Source of the DNA: Edolisoma coerulescens
Taxonomy: Eukaryota > Chordata > Aves > Passeriformes > Campephagidae
Direction of reading: 5' to 3'
Assembly: GCA_013397115.1 (NCBI GenBank)
Contig: VWZW01001651.1
Span: forward strand, 906,125-970,124
DNA length: 64,000 nucleotides
Shown one piece after another: positions 10,126 to 23,700 of this stretch. Position numbers and translations under genes: made by a program. The notes under the pieces are model-generated. The model saw nothing but the letters and a program-made list of their open reading frames with translations. It did not search any database and was not told where the DNA came from. The stretch's first letter is position 1. Each line of letters begins with the position of its first letter.

Positions 10126-13100
10126 CCACAGGCTTGAGTGAGGCTTCAGTGGATTAGCACCTGCTGGCCACAGGCAAAGTCAAAACCCACTAATGCTATT
10201 TGATCTACAGACTCCTGCTGACACCAGGCATCATGAGATTCTTCTTCCTCTGATATGTGGAGTATAGTTAAACTGCCTGTGATGGCTCCTCTCAGGAACA
10301 TCCAAAAGTATTGTGGTGCTTAGGATTGTTTCCTAGAGACCATGAACCTGCAGACACAGTTTCATGAGCAAAGGCCAAGAGGACAGACATCTCTTGCCTC
10401 ATGGTGCTAATATCCAGAACTACCTCTCCCCATTAAGATGGGACAATGCTAGCATTAAGACCTCTTTATCTCACATCTGTTACTGGACTTCCAGATAGTG
10501 TCAGCAGCCAAAATAGTCATTTTTCCATTTACAGTTGGAGAGAAAATTGCTGGTTTTTTAATGGATAAGGATCTTAGCTAGAGAAGAAATCTTTAAGATC
10601 ACTGTAGACTAAGCTATTCTAACAAGCAGTTTGAAAACAGCTTGCAAGCCACCCATATGGAACAGACCATAAATTCCTAGTTACCCAAAACATTGTAATT
10701 CAACATAGTCCACAGTGACTGCCAGGCAAAATTTCAACTCCAAGCCTAATCTGAAATTCAGTGCTCTCAGTGGCACAAGTCCCCCCTGTTTCATATGCCC
10801 TCACATTCCCCCTGAAAGCTAACATGGCAGTTTTGCTTATCTGGGACACATCAGCTGACACACACGGGAAAGCATGCAGCTGTGGGACTTGCTTTCATTA
10901 CAGTTCAGGTTAAGCCCAAGGCTTACTCATGCCACTGAAAGGTTTGTGCCATGCATTGCTGCTGATACTCATTGTGCAGGAAAGAACACATCAGGCGACG
11001 CAGCACTGCCGTGGGGGTTCCTCACAACACAGCATCAACAGCTGTACCAGCCACACCCACAGCTCCATGGCTGGGGAAACACTTGGCAGGAGCAGCAATT
11101 GGACCATAAGCTGGAAGGGTTATTGTGGCTGTGGGGCTGGGGAAGATGATGCATTTTTCCAAACTTCTAGATCCTGGATTTTTCAATACTGGCACAATAT
11201 TCTATCATTCCCAAAAAGTCCTCCATTACCTCATTAACTGAAGTGCCCTGTGCTGTCAAAAAAAAAAAAAGTTCACAAAAAATTCAAAGAAATTTGAAAT
11301 CTGAGTATTTTCTTTTTCTTCTTCAAGAGTGTGAGGGATGGGAATGAGAAAGAAGAGAGAAAAGCAAAGGGGCCTGGGTTAAGTTCAATTAGCAGTAGAG
11401 CATACTCTAGAAAGGTATGTGCATAAAATGCAGGCCTCAGGGAATAACAGTGGTAAATAGACAAATTAAACTTCAAGAGTCTTTGTAACCTCTCATATAT
11501 ATAATTTTTTTTATATATTTACTGAGTGTAAAAAGATCAGCCCTAGACACTTGCAATGAACATGATAAATGGTCATATTCCATGTGTGTTAATTAATGGT
11601 AACCCCTCTCTGGATAATGAAAAAAAAAGCAGTGCAAAAAAAAAAATCCAAACAAACCCCACAACAAAAAAACCTTAAAGCATTTACAGACACAATATAC
11701 ATGCTTTTAAGCAAAGTGAGCCTGGCAGGTGGGTGTGTCCCAAGTAAACCGCACCACCCTTTACTTTCTATATGGAAACAACAACCTGAAAAAATGATAC
11801 TCAATCAAGTGCAAAGCATTAAATTGCATCTACTTGTTAGATGCTTTTACCAAAACATTCAGCCACTTCAGCAACAATCTCATCCAAACTACAATATTTG
11901 GAGTAAATGGTGTGAATAGAAACTTTCAGTTCTGCACTAGACATTTTCGCAGATTGACCTAAAACACAGTGAGCTTCTGCACAGTTGACTTAATCCCTAG
12001 CCAAGAAGTAAATGTGATAGAAGCATCTTTTACAACACTGTATATTAATCCACACCATTTTTGCTTGTGTTTTGTGTGGTGCTTTGTTTTTTAAAAAAAG
12101 GATACCACCACCCAACACATCTCAGTCATACAAAAAATATGTCACCCAGTTCTTTCGAGAATGAAAGAATTCCCCTCAACAGCATAAACAACAAATATTT
12201 TTGAAAATGTCCACAATTGATTTTTTTTCTAGTAACCATTTGCCCAAGCAAGAAAATCTCCAAATATAACACTTTTAAACCTCACACATGTTACTCATTC
12301 TAAAGAAGGGCAAAAATCAGTTTTGGTTCATTTCATTACCTTTTTCACCTTAACTGGCGTCTGGTTTATTTCCACTACCTAGCCATAAGAAGATTGTTGA
12401 AAAGTCAGCACTGAACTGAACATACTAAAACCCACAAAAAACCCCACAGAAACCCCCACCCAAAACACTCCCTACTTGAGTTTCTTACATGTGAATCTAA
12501 AGTCCTGCAAAGAACTCTGCAGCCTGATAGCTTTTGCACTTTCTGTGGAGGATTACTAAGGACTATATGTAATTAACCATAATTCCACATTATGTTTCTC
12601 AGTTTAGAAAGGCAAAACAACCAATATGGGTTCTTTCTGGTCTCTGACAACATTTTTTCCCCTATATCTTAACAATAATTTATTTGCACTAAAAAACACA
12701 ATAATGAATAAACTTCTGAAATTTCCACCAAGTACAATAGCAAGACTTCGTTCAGAACCAATATCAGAACAACTGATCACAATGGTGCAATTGCTGTCTG
12801 CTTGCTTAAGGATGACTGAAAATGAACCAGTGTTCTGTTAGAGCAAAACACCCATGGACTTGATGTTTCAGAAAAAGGACTGCATGATAATGAATATTTT
12901 TAGTATTGTCATTTATTGAAAGCATAGAGGGTACTATTAGTCCTTCCAATTCTGAGGGAATGAAAACTTTAGTAATGTGTAATTCAAGGATGAGAAGGTT
13001 GAGAACAATGGTTTTGAACAGATATTTTAAGTCTTCTAGTTTTAGAAGACATTTAAAAACAAAATGGGTTTTTTTGATCCCTTGGTAGGAGGGGGAAAAA

Positions 13101-16100
13101 AAGCAAAGAAAAATCTGAAAGGCAAGCAATGTACTTTTTAGGTAATATTAAAGAAAACAATGCTGTTTCAAAGAAAAAAAGCAGCATGTCTTTCACATTT
13201 TATGTCCTAAGTAGGTTTAAGTACTGCCTATTACTTGTCAAGAATTCAATAGCAAATAGAAACTTTCCAGGTTGACGTGCTGGGGCAGACGAAGGTCATT
13301 CTTTAAAGCATTTTCTCCCTTGAGAGGAAAACCTGGAAGGATGCTGTTTGAGCAATTTATACCAAGCACAGCAAGTCATTAGATGTCTGTGCTGCAAGTC
13401 TGCCATGATCCCAATTCCACAGCCATATGTGGTTATCATGGCAGGAACCAGCTCCAAAAGCCAGTAAGTCAAAGGGGCTCAGAGGTGTTTATTTTCTTCT
13501 CAATGTGCTGAGCAGATATAGGCACTGTAAATCTTGCACAGAACAGCAAGGCAGCAGAAAAGGTGCATTGCAGAGATGAACATCACACATTATTTTTCAA
13601 AAAAGTAAATTTTCAATTTTGGAGACGGAGACATGATTGTGGACTGGGAAAAAAAGAAAAAAAAGCAGTTTGCAGGTAGGGAAACATTCTTTCTGGTTAC
13701 TGTTTTGATGAGAATTTTTCTCCTGATTCAGTTTGACTTCAAAAACTAAAAAGTAAGGAATCTCAAAGCATCTGTGAGTAAATACTATACTCTTAATTTC
13801 AGAGTCAAAAGACTTCTATTCTAAATACAATACAATTCCTGAACTATACTTTGTAAAGACTTAAACTCAGCATTTTTGGAAAACCCAGCCATCCAGGAGG
13901 AATATACAAGCTTGCAAATAACTCCTTTTTCCTGGAGAAGGTTCCAAAATGATGCAACAGATGTCCAGCTTTCAGTTATATAGCAAGCAATACACAATAC
14001 AGATTTGCTTATACAGAACATGACCTTATTCTGCTTATATGGGCAGAATTTCAAGTCTAATACAGACCTACATGTCTAAAGAGGAACATAAATGAGTCTG
14101 TTAAGTACATACTCCTGATATGCACATGACATGTAGCACCATCTAATGTTTGATTTTCGCTGGAGATTTGAAATGACTCAAAAACTGAAAGCATCTTACC
14201 CAACAAGAACAGCATATGGACTATCCTATTCCTCCTTCTCTCAGTGCTTTAACAATTCAAGCTGACACACATTCCTGTACTTGCTATCCCCATGGACAGC
14301 CCTGTCTTGGATACCTCAGCCAAGGCAGAATCTTCTCATTTTTTCATGGATGGCTTTACTGGCCTGTTCATAGTCCTTCCTATGCCTCTAAGCCATAGAA
14401 AAGGAGAGTTAATCCTCAAGTTTTTGATCAATTTTATCCTCCCCACACTTGCGGAATGGTTTTGTGCTTGTAGCTTCAGTGTGTCTGAAAAAGCTCAGCA
14501 ACAGAATTGTGTGCATATATATTATTATTTTTAACTCTCAAACTTCATTACAGAATCTTTACATTTATACACAAGCACAATATAAGTGACTTAATATTTT
14601 ATGGCCTCCTCAAAATACTTTCCTGTAACATCTGAATTTGTCCCTTTAGCTTAGGGAGCTATGTGAAGAAATTTAATATACTCTGAGGACATCCTGCATT
14701 TCTTGTAAATTTGCATATCCCAATTCTCTCATATTTCTAACATTGGGAAATTCATCAAGTTTAAACTCTATGAAAAAAAATAACTTTAAAAGATGAAATT
14801 AGGCCACCAGATGCACTAAGACAAGCAAAAGTAGAAAAACCAAGCAAAACCACCATCATTAGTGCATGCTATCCAATTAGCTTCTTCAATAGCCTATATC
14901 AGACAATATATGTGCTGCTGTATTTTAAGAGGGGGTAGAAGACACTCTCAATCTTGCTGTTTCTTAACTTATTTGAGTATTATTTAGTCAAAAAACAAAG
15001 CATTTCTGTACTCTACATTTACTTATCTCTGCCATAAAATTACAAAGAGAATACGTATCATGCCTAGAAATTGGTTTCCATTTACATCAAACATCAGCCC
15101 TATATATAACTTTATATGCTTTTCTCAATAGGAAAGCACAAATGCTTTTGTCCACATGAAGATTATCCAGTTACCTCTCTAACATCAAAGGGTCTTAAAA
15201 TAAACTACATATGCAACCAGTTCAAACCTTAAGACACACACAAAGGAGAGAAGAGTACTGACAGTAAGTGAGATTTTTAACATACACGTGAGCATTAAGG
15301 AACTGACATTAAATTTCTAACAGAAAATTGCCTTTAAAAAGCCACTGCATTTCTGTAGCATTATTCTTGTTCTCTATGCACAGTCAAAGTCCCACTGAAA
15401 TCAACATCAAAACACACAAGTATTAAATAAGGACCCACAACTGTCATCATTTTGTTAAAACAGAAGATCTACACCGCATTCCTAGCAAGTCATTCGAGGT
15501 CCTTACTTCAAAAAAAGCCTGAGAACCTACCAGCACATAATGAACTTATCACAACTTCCTCAAAGGTCAGACTACATATTTCATTTTTCTCTTTTTTTCT
15601 AAGCACACCCATGGCCAGAAACTAAGGTCTCTGGCATATTTATTATGAGATGTCTACACATGTAGAAGCAGTACATATGCATACATACATATGCACCTTT
15701 AAAGGATTATTATAAGGCTTCCCTTCCAGTATTATTAGCAGCTGCTTGCATATATGCAACTTCTTGTCCAGAGTGACAGCTGTATTTTCGCCTGTTTTGA
15801 CATTGAGTCTGATCTGGGTGAATAGCTCATATCCATTAAAGTGCTATTACAACACTGAATGACTGCCAAAATACTTCCTGATCAATTTTAAAAGCCAGCT
15901 AGCTGTCATCATCTAATCGCAACAGCAGAAAACAAATCTTTGGGGAATAAAACAAGATTTTAAAACATTTTTTAAAAGCAGGGTATTAAGTCTAAAACCT
16001 CCAAACTATTTAAATAAAAATCACAAGCTGCAGCAATATCTAGGTAAAAAACTCTATGCTTTGAAAACCCATATACTTGTTACTGACAAGCATCCTAACA

Positions 16101-19100
16101 TAGTCTCTAAATCTACCATTTCAACAATCTCTGCAGTTTGAACTCTTGCCATTATATAACTTAATAAAGCAGCACTGAAAACAATCACCACAGAGTGTGA
16201 TTGTGCTCACCATTAAATTTAGTTCCATAAAATTTAAGACTGAATTCAATCATCTTTGTGTCTTTGGTTGAATGACGGAAAACCAATGTGCATGTTCAAC
16301 TCCTTACCTCTGAATAGCTTTACCATATGCATATTTTGAAGTTGCAGTACAAACATTATTTCAGACTTTCATTTATCAAGCACATTTGAAAGGCTATATA
16401 ACTCAGAGACAGTTAAAACTACTTGAAGAGAAGGCATGGTTGGCACAAATTTGGCACAGCTTTCAGAGAGCCTGACCAGTGCTGTATTTGTAATACAGCA
16501 CATTAAAAAAACATCAAAAAGGGGTTGTAAGAAATTGCATGTTCTATATGAAAGATGTCTAGTAAGACAAGCATGCAATGCCCACATGCACACACAGTGA
16601 CTACTCAATGTATAGATGTCTTTTTAATTTCTCCTTCCTGCAATGTTTTCTCCTCAACTCTGTGCTAATTTGATGTGGTCAGTCTGTTTTGATCAGTGAA
16701 ACAGAGAACATCACCCACCTGAATGATATATTGCTGGATCAAAATATATATGCATGAAGCTAGCTCAAAGGAGACCCATCACCTACTCCACAAACATCCA
16801 CACTGGCTCAAAAATGAAACTGTGCACTTGTCATTAGAAATACACCATGAATTAGAAGTTCTTTGAAGACCTTCTTCTGTATCTCTTCTCTGAAGCTGAA
16901 ATATCAGACGACCAAAAAAAAAACAAACCAACAACCAAAAAAACCCCACTAAAACTACACTAGGTAAGACTGTCAACATGCGGTTTTACACCAAAATAAA
17001 GGTAAACAAGGAGTATGCTCTTTCAGTTCTAGTTCTTAGATAATTGAACTCTATGTTTATAAAGTTATAAAACCTAATTAGAAAGACAGTTGCATTACTG
17101 CCTGCCAAAAATAATGCCATTTGACACTTTACAATATAATAATAATAGAGAAATTTTGAAAGTGTTATTCTAGCCAGGGTGTTCACGACAAGAAACCCCT
17201 CTCTATGTAAAACGAAAAACTAGAGGATTAGAGAGGGTTCTGCAAGCACAGGTACAATATATTTTATCAAAGAATGACAATTCAGATGTGAAAATGTTGA
17301 AGGACTTTGTGTGGAATACATATCATAAGACCTTACTGGTTTTGGCTGCATATCAAAAATGCAAACTGCATGTGAAGGAACATTGACAGTGACTCCTGGA
17401 ATTAAGGGACAACAAACATGTTTTCAGAGAAGCCACAGAGATGACATACCAACAATTTAATAAAAGGAATCCCTCCACCTTGGGCTTTGGTTCAACCCCA
17501 ACAAAGTAGACAGAATCTAAATAAATAATTTCAAAATCATTAAAATAAAAACATAAATGCAGGGTCTTGTTCAGATGTACACTTACACTCAACCACATTT
17601 GTTTTGTATATTGTAATCATTTCATTTTAAAACTAATTTGTCTCTATACCTTAAGTCAAGGAAGAGGAGATCTGACATGAAGTACTGACCAGCATTATGT
17701 CAGCTCCACAGGACTATGGTTGTATTCTCATTTGTGGCTTACACATTTAAGTAGAGAGGATCCTAATTTCCAAGTAAGTCCTCTAGCTTTTTTTGAGAAC
17801 AGTAATAACCTAAAGCTAGTGAATAACATTTTTATGACAAGTACCTAGAACATTTATGTTAGTTTAGAAAAACCCAGCTTATTAATTTATTACATATTCT
17901 TAATAGATGTATAACCAAATTATAAATTTTACACCATTTATAGGTCTGTTTTTACTAATAAAATGTGTTTTAAAGTTTAGCTTAGGAGGATAACATGTTG
18001 ATTAACTGTTGATAATTCTGGATAATAGCACTAGTGATAAGTAGCAGCTGCATTAATAACTACAGTGGGAAAGGACTACTGGGAATCTGAATGTTTGCAA
18101 AAGGATTCTGAACAGCTAATATGTACAGATTGCTACAAAATCCTGTGCATGAAAATATACATTGCCTTGTAACTTGACATCAATAATGCTGCCTATTAAA
18201 AACATAATCAGCATGGTATTTCTGTAGTTTAAATGTTCTAAAGATCTTATTCTGTTTTTAATAAAATTCTTATAGTATCAAAATTATCATGGGTTTTCTG
18301 TCAATGTGATTGTACACCAGAAGGAAGAAATCAAAAACTAAGAGGCTGAAGAAAACTGATCCCCTTACATCACGTCAAGCAAAGCCACTTATCAACCAGG
18401 ATGGTCCAACTAAATTACAGAAGAGCTGAAACTCAGCATAAACTGCCTAAGCCAACTAGTTAGCATTTATCCATTTACTATTTAGGAAGGAAGGCATGGA
18501 ACACATCACAATGATCATCCCACTCCCGAACTGGCACGTTCCCCAAAACAGACTGGCATGCTGCCACACTGTTTAATCTCAGCAGGAATATACAACAGGA
18601 GGAACACTACAAAAGACCAGAACAGGAAGGAGGGACAACAGGAGTCTACAACCCTGCTCTTCTGTGATATCTGCAGAGGAAGGAGGTCATCATTTAAAAG
18701 ACATCCAAGTCACCTGAGAGTGACTTTAAAAAAAAACAAAAAAACAATGAACTTTCTCTCCGCAAAAAGGCATTCACGTTCCAGAAGACAGGAATGAAGG
18801 GTGATATCTGACTCATGATGCCAAAAAGCTGTCATAATAGTATTGTTACTATTAAACTAATTTTAGAGATATTATAAAGAGTACGAGTCTCACATATTTA
18901 TTACCATCTGCCAGAAGTGATTACAGTACTAAGCGTACAAAACAGTTACTGGAAAACCTATCTAAACGACCTGCATAGCAATTCCATTGTTAGGAAAGCT
19001 TCATGATGTAACACCCATCTTGCTCTCACAGGTATTGATTATGCACATATAACATTACATAATATAGCTAGCATAGTATTAATAATGACAGTAGAGAGGA

Positions 19101-20205
19101 CTTTGCTTTTTTCACATAGTGTTGCAGGAGAAGTTGCTTATTACATCAAAACCTCAAGCCAGAGGAACAGAGCAGAGAAATATATGCAATTCTGCAACAG
19201 TTTGGCTAACAGTCATTATAAATATCATGTCAAGCTTCATGGCAATTATATTTTTTTCTTTAATAAAATGAGCTTGTCACACTGTCCATGAGGGAGATAG
19301 CTGAGCCTTGGACTGCAGGTCCATACACCAACACTAAAACCTCTTCCAGATGTGCTGCTGCTTTCTGCGGCACAGAGATATTTCTTAGCCTTTAAGCAAT
19401 ATGAATATGAACTACTAATTGAAAATTATGTGATATATTGAGTATGATATATTTGGTATATGATAATTTAACAGGCTGGGGAAAAAAAGTCAGTGGAGAG
19501 TAAGGGGATCGAGCATCCTACCAGGGATCTTTCACCCTTTGACTTTCTGGTTTACAATCTGATTGTTCTGGAATGCTGACCTACTTGTCAGCTTTATAGG
19601 ATCTGTGCCTGGTGTCTTCATCACGGAGATGAGCAGTACAAAGACACGGCCTCCATTTCCTTCCTCAACATCCTTGTGTCTCACTCTTAATCACAGCGCA
19701 TCTATCTCCTTAATATTATCCACTTCCACAGCAGTGGTGTCCCCCCAGTTTGGAATAAAGGTCCACCTTTCCCCTGCAGTGCTATTCCCTTATTTTCCTC
19801 CAGATTCAATCAACTCACAGGGCATTGCTTCACTAAAGCAAGACTGGGAAGACAGATACAGCACAGCTGTGTGCCCACCTGCTATCACAAATCAGTATCA
19901 CGAATCACCGTAGCACCACAGTTTTAGTACTGTTTGGAACAATGTATTTTAAAATTAAGCTTTTAGGGAAGTAGTAGTGACTACTGTAACTCACCCCTGT
20001 TATTACATGGGAAAAAGTCTCCACCCATCACTGTTTTACTAATAACAACCATGTAAAAGTCTGACATACAACTGCACTTCATGTTTATGGGTGTCATTCA
20101 CAGGAAACTTAGTTTCTTTTTTTTCTTGGGATGTTTTCTATAGTATATAAGGGAAACAAAAAAAAGTTGGATAACAAGTAAAAAATTGACTGGCTTCAAG
20201 TCCAA
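10126..20205. other. Long unannotated AT-rich region
   Basis: No coding gene or recognisable transposon. A/C-rich tracts occur at 11620-11674, 12427-12470, 16911-16959 and 18728-18748. The patch 10780-11240 is GC-richer and carries two overlapping open frames (10874-11149 and 10929-11237). The open frame at 19563-19913 (116 codons) is Ser/Thr/Pro-rich with no recognised domain. The pair at 11589-11804 (minus) and 11596-11919 (plus) overlies an A/C tract. All are more likely chance frames than genes. Confidence 0.45.
11620..11674 (+). repeat. A/C-rich low-complexity tract
   Basis: Runs of A interspersed with CC/CCCC, with almost no G or T. It is one of about eleven such tracts with the A/C face on the plus strand. 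Confidence 0.8.
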
Positions 20206-20790
20206 AGCAGCATGGCCAGCAGGGCGAGGGAGAGGATTCTGCCCCTCTGCTCTGGTGAGACCCTGCCTGCAGTGCTGCATTCAGTTCTGGTGCCACTACC
20301 CTAAGGACAGGGTACTGCTGAAGCAAGTCCAGGGGAGAGCCATGAAGGTGATAAGAGGACTGAAGCATCTGCCCTATGGAGACAGGCTGAGAAAGTTGGG
20401 GCTGTCAAGACTGGAGAAGAAAAGGTGGCATGGAGACCTCCTAGCAATCTTCCAGTACCAAAGGGGGCCTACCGGAAAGCCGAGAGGGTCTCTGCATCAG
20501 GAACTGTAGTGACAGGACAAGGAGTAATGGCTTCAAGAGAAAAGGAGGAGAAATTTGGGTTAGATATAAGGAAGAAAGTCTTTGCTTTAAGGGTGGTGAG
20601 ACATTGGAACAGGTTGTCCAGAGACGTTGTAGATGCCTCAACCCTGGCAGTGTTCAAAGCCAGGCTGGATAAGGCCTTGAGCAACCTGGTCTAGTGAAAG
20701 ATGTCCCTGCGCATGGCAGGGGAAGTTGGGACTAGATGATCTTTAATATCCATTCCAATCCTTAACACTCTATGACTCTATTCTATGACT
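20206..20790 (+). mobile_element. CR1 LINE 3' half, including 3' terminus
   Basis: This is a 5'-truncated CR1 covering the region after the RT catalytic core to the end. It starts at the GGCCAGCAGGGCGAGGGAG block, runs through CTGGTGAGACCCTGCCTGCA and ATGAAGGTGATAAGAGGACTG, and ends in GGACTAGATGATCTTTAATA and two near-copies of TCTATGACT (20769-20790), the bird-type CR1 3' terminal repeat. The coding portion survives in two frames: 20186-20509 for the upstream part and 20425-20694 for the C-terminal part, so a frameshift lies between about 20450 and 20510. The C-terminal block (LDIRKKVFALRVVRHWNRL) and the natural stop TAG after NLV are still clear. It is better preserved than the CR1 at 1090. 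Confidence 0.95.
20425..20694 (+). pseudogene. CR1 ORF2 C-terminal remnant
   Basis: The last ~60 codons of this 89-codon frame are the conserved C-terminal tail of the CR1 polyprotein: LDIRKKVF, then VVRHWNRLSRDVVDAS, then VFKARLDKAL, then the family's usual stop position. The first ~25 codons are in the wrong frame relative to the family and result from an upstream frameshift. The ATG is incidental. There is no independent function. Confidence 0.88.
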
Positions 20791-23700
20791 AATGTTATTT
20801 AGGTTAAAAAAAATGTAGAAAAACCCACAACAACAACCACCAAAAAACCAGGTTATAAAAATCTCAGATTTGTTGAACTTCTTTTTCCCCTGAAAAATAA
20901 AGTACAACTCAGCCCCCTTTTTTTTATATACAGAAATAAAAGTTGCATGTTACCATGGAACAGAATAGGAAGTCAGTCTAGGCATTCTCTGTACTGAAGT
21001 CTTGAAAAACTTCCAGTCACTGAAGTAAAGTGTAAGTATGAGCCAACATTTCTAAATCTATATAGGTGGAGTTAACAATCCCCTTTTCTATCTCCAGTCT
21101 AACTGGACTTTTGTGCCTCATCTGTCTCCATCACTGTTCATATTCCTCATGCTGGCCACCCAGTCTTTACATCAAATATTAAACTTTCCCTCTGCCCTGA
21201 GCATTTAAGGTATTTGCATGGGTACTTCAGAAAGTCTATAAAGCAATATATGTGTTAGTAGTTCATGCCTCAACCTCACTAACAATCACCTGTGGGGGAA
21301 AAAAAAAATCAAAAGCAGTTAATTCCTACTTCAACACCAAAAAGAGTCAAAATGTCTCTGGGGACTTCACCTGTGAGGTAAGGTGGGAGGTGTGTGTGTG
21401 GGGAAGGGGTGGTAAGGGACGTCAGACAAACCAAATATGCACACATATTCGTGAAGGTTGTCCTCTGTATGTTTCACATAGCACTTTGGATACCTTCATG
21501 CATATAACATGCAAAATGGTTTGACATCACTTATGAAAGAATCTAGTAGTAAATTACAACTGTATCTATTTCAGAGCTCCTTTTATTGAGTCAGGTGTGG
21601 GCGAGCTTGTTGTTTCAACATGCCAAAGTTATCAGCAGCGAGGATTACTAGGAGTATCAAGAGAGCATGAAGTGGGTGTTGACTCTTTAGAACAAGAACT
21701 GTTAACACTTCAAAAGCACATCACGAAGCAATGGGACTGCAGAAAGTCCCTGCCCTCACAGCTCTCTGAACCTCAACACCTGAACTTAACAGCTTAGCAA
21801 AGCAAGCATAGATGACAATGGGTGTTATACTCAAAACTAAGTAATCAAAACTGGGTGTATAAATCCTTTGCAAACTACCCGAAGTAATCTATTTGACAGT
21901 GTCCCTTTATCTACCATGCCCTCTAATTTCCAAGTTAGAAATGGTTGAGTTCATTACAAGTTAGAGTACTTGTCAGCACAAAAGAAAAAAATTTTTAAAA
22001 ATCAGAGAAAGAAAACCTTCATGCCAAGTCATCCCAATCATTAAAGATGTATCCTTGCTGTAAATAAACTTTATTTACAGCATTGTAATTTTGCAAGAAC
22101 CTATTTAGAGAAAAATTTCTCCATTTTGTACATGGAAGCAGAAATTTTCTTATTTGTCTTGAAAATATTACATGTTTTAGGATGTAACATTCACTGTTAG
22201 TATAGATAAAAGCATAGTGAAGCTTAGCCATGCACAGTTGCCATCTACAATATGCAGATGAAAAATATTTGTAGTAGCAAATAAATAAAATCATGAATAA
22301 ACTGTCAGTCCATTCATAATAAAAAGAATATGTTAACTGTGCACTCATAGCTTCAGACCAGACTGTTTTCCATATCCTGTTTGTATCCTCTTAACTAATT
22401 CTTTAACCAAACCAAAACGTATCAGTTGCTTCTGAACAATCTTCTACAAAACTGAACTAGAAATAGAGTTAGACCAATGCTCACACAAGAAATGCATCTT
22501 ATTACATTTGTTGCACTCCAAATAAATATTGATTTCAATCTCAGAATGCTATGAAAGGGCTTGCATCAATTACACAGTACATCACAGTCATGATGCAAGT
22601 TACCTAATTCCAGTGATGCACATAGCAAATCAATCATTCACATCCACACCGCTTGGTGAACCAGAGCCACCACTACTTACCTTTATCTGAACTTTTAAAT
22701 ACTGCATTCATTTTGGAGTGGCATTATAAAGGAAAAGGTTTACAACGAAAAAAATATCAGCTAATCTGCCAAAAAACCTGCAGTAATTATAATTACCTCT
22801 ATTCATGTCATGTGTGTTTTAATACATACACAAATGAGTAAAAGAGCCCTTAATGACAACAACATTATGAGGGGAGGTTTCCCTTTTGCATTATCTATTT
22901 ATTCAACACAAAATTATTAGGCTATTGTGATAAAGCAGCTAGAGTACAATGACTTTCCTTTAATCACTAATTAAAATGCTGATTGCCTGTTGAGTGAGAC
23001 GTGCAGTTATGGTCAAACACCAAGTCCCATTGTGTGATAACAGCTTGGGCTGGCCTTACAACTGGGTGGGGTTGAATCACTGCTAAGTAAACAAACCCTC
23101 TATGGCTGAAAACCACAATCCCTTCAGCTCAATAAAATCCTTAAGTAACTTTTAATTTTACAGCCTTAGACAAGCTAATATTGCAGAGCACAAAAGTTCA
23201 GAGATAAAGAGACCTACCGGGTGCTGGTATAAACAAGCAATTACACAGATTGTAGAAGAGCAATACTGAGTCTGTATGAATTAATTTATTCTGTGTACAA
23301 GCTGAGGTGGAAATTAATTTCATGGGGCCAAATTCAAAGGACCACTGGGACGTTATTGGCTTCATCTATTCAACTTCTGAAGTATACTCAAATTGCACCT
23401 CTGCAATCCCACTGATAGCACCCCAATGCCATTAGTGGGGTTTCACAGATATAGTCAGGAGAACCCACACACTCATACTTCCCTTACATACTTGATTTAT
23501 TGCAAAATAAATTAAGTAAAATAAGACCCATTTATCCACAGTCATGTATTCCATGTAATCATTTTAAATGGCAGTAAAAAAAAGAAGTCTGTAAAATGCC
23601 ACTGTTCACATTGGAGGATATGAGAAAAATTAACAACACCGTACTTGTCATTTAAAAAAAAAAGATAGAATTATTTTTCAAGAGAGGGTAAAGTAAATAC

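Noticed and set aside
19563..19913. 116-codon Ser/Thr/Pro-rich frame as a gene
   Set aside because: No domain, signal peptide or homologue recognised. Composition reflects a T/C-rich stretch.
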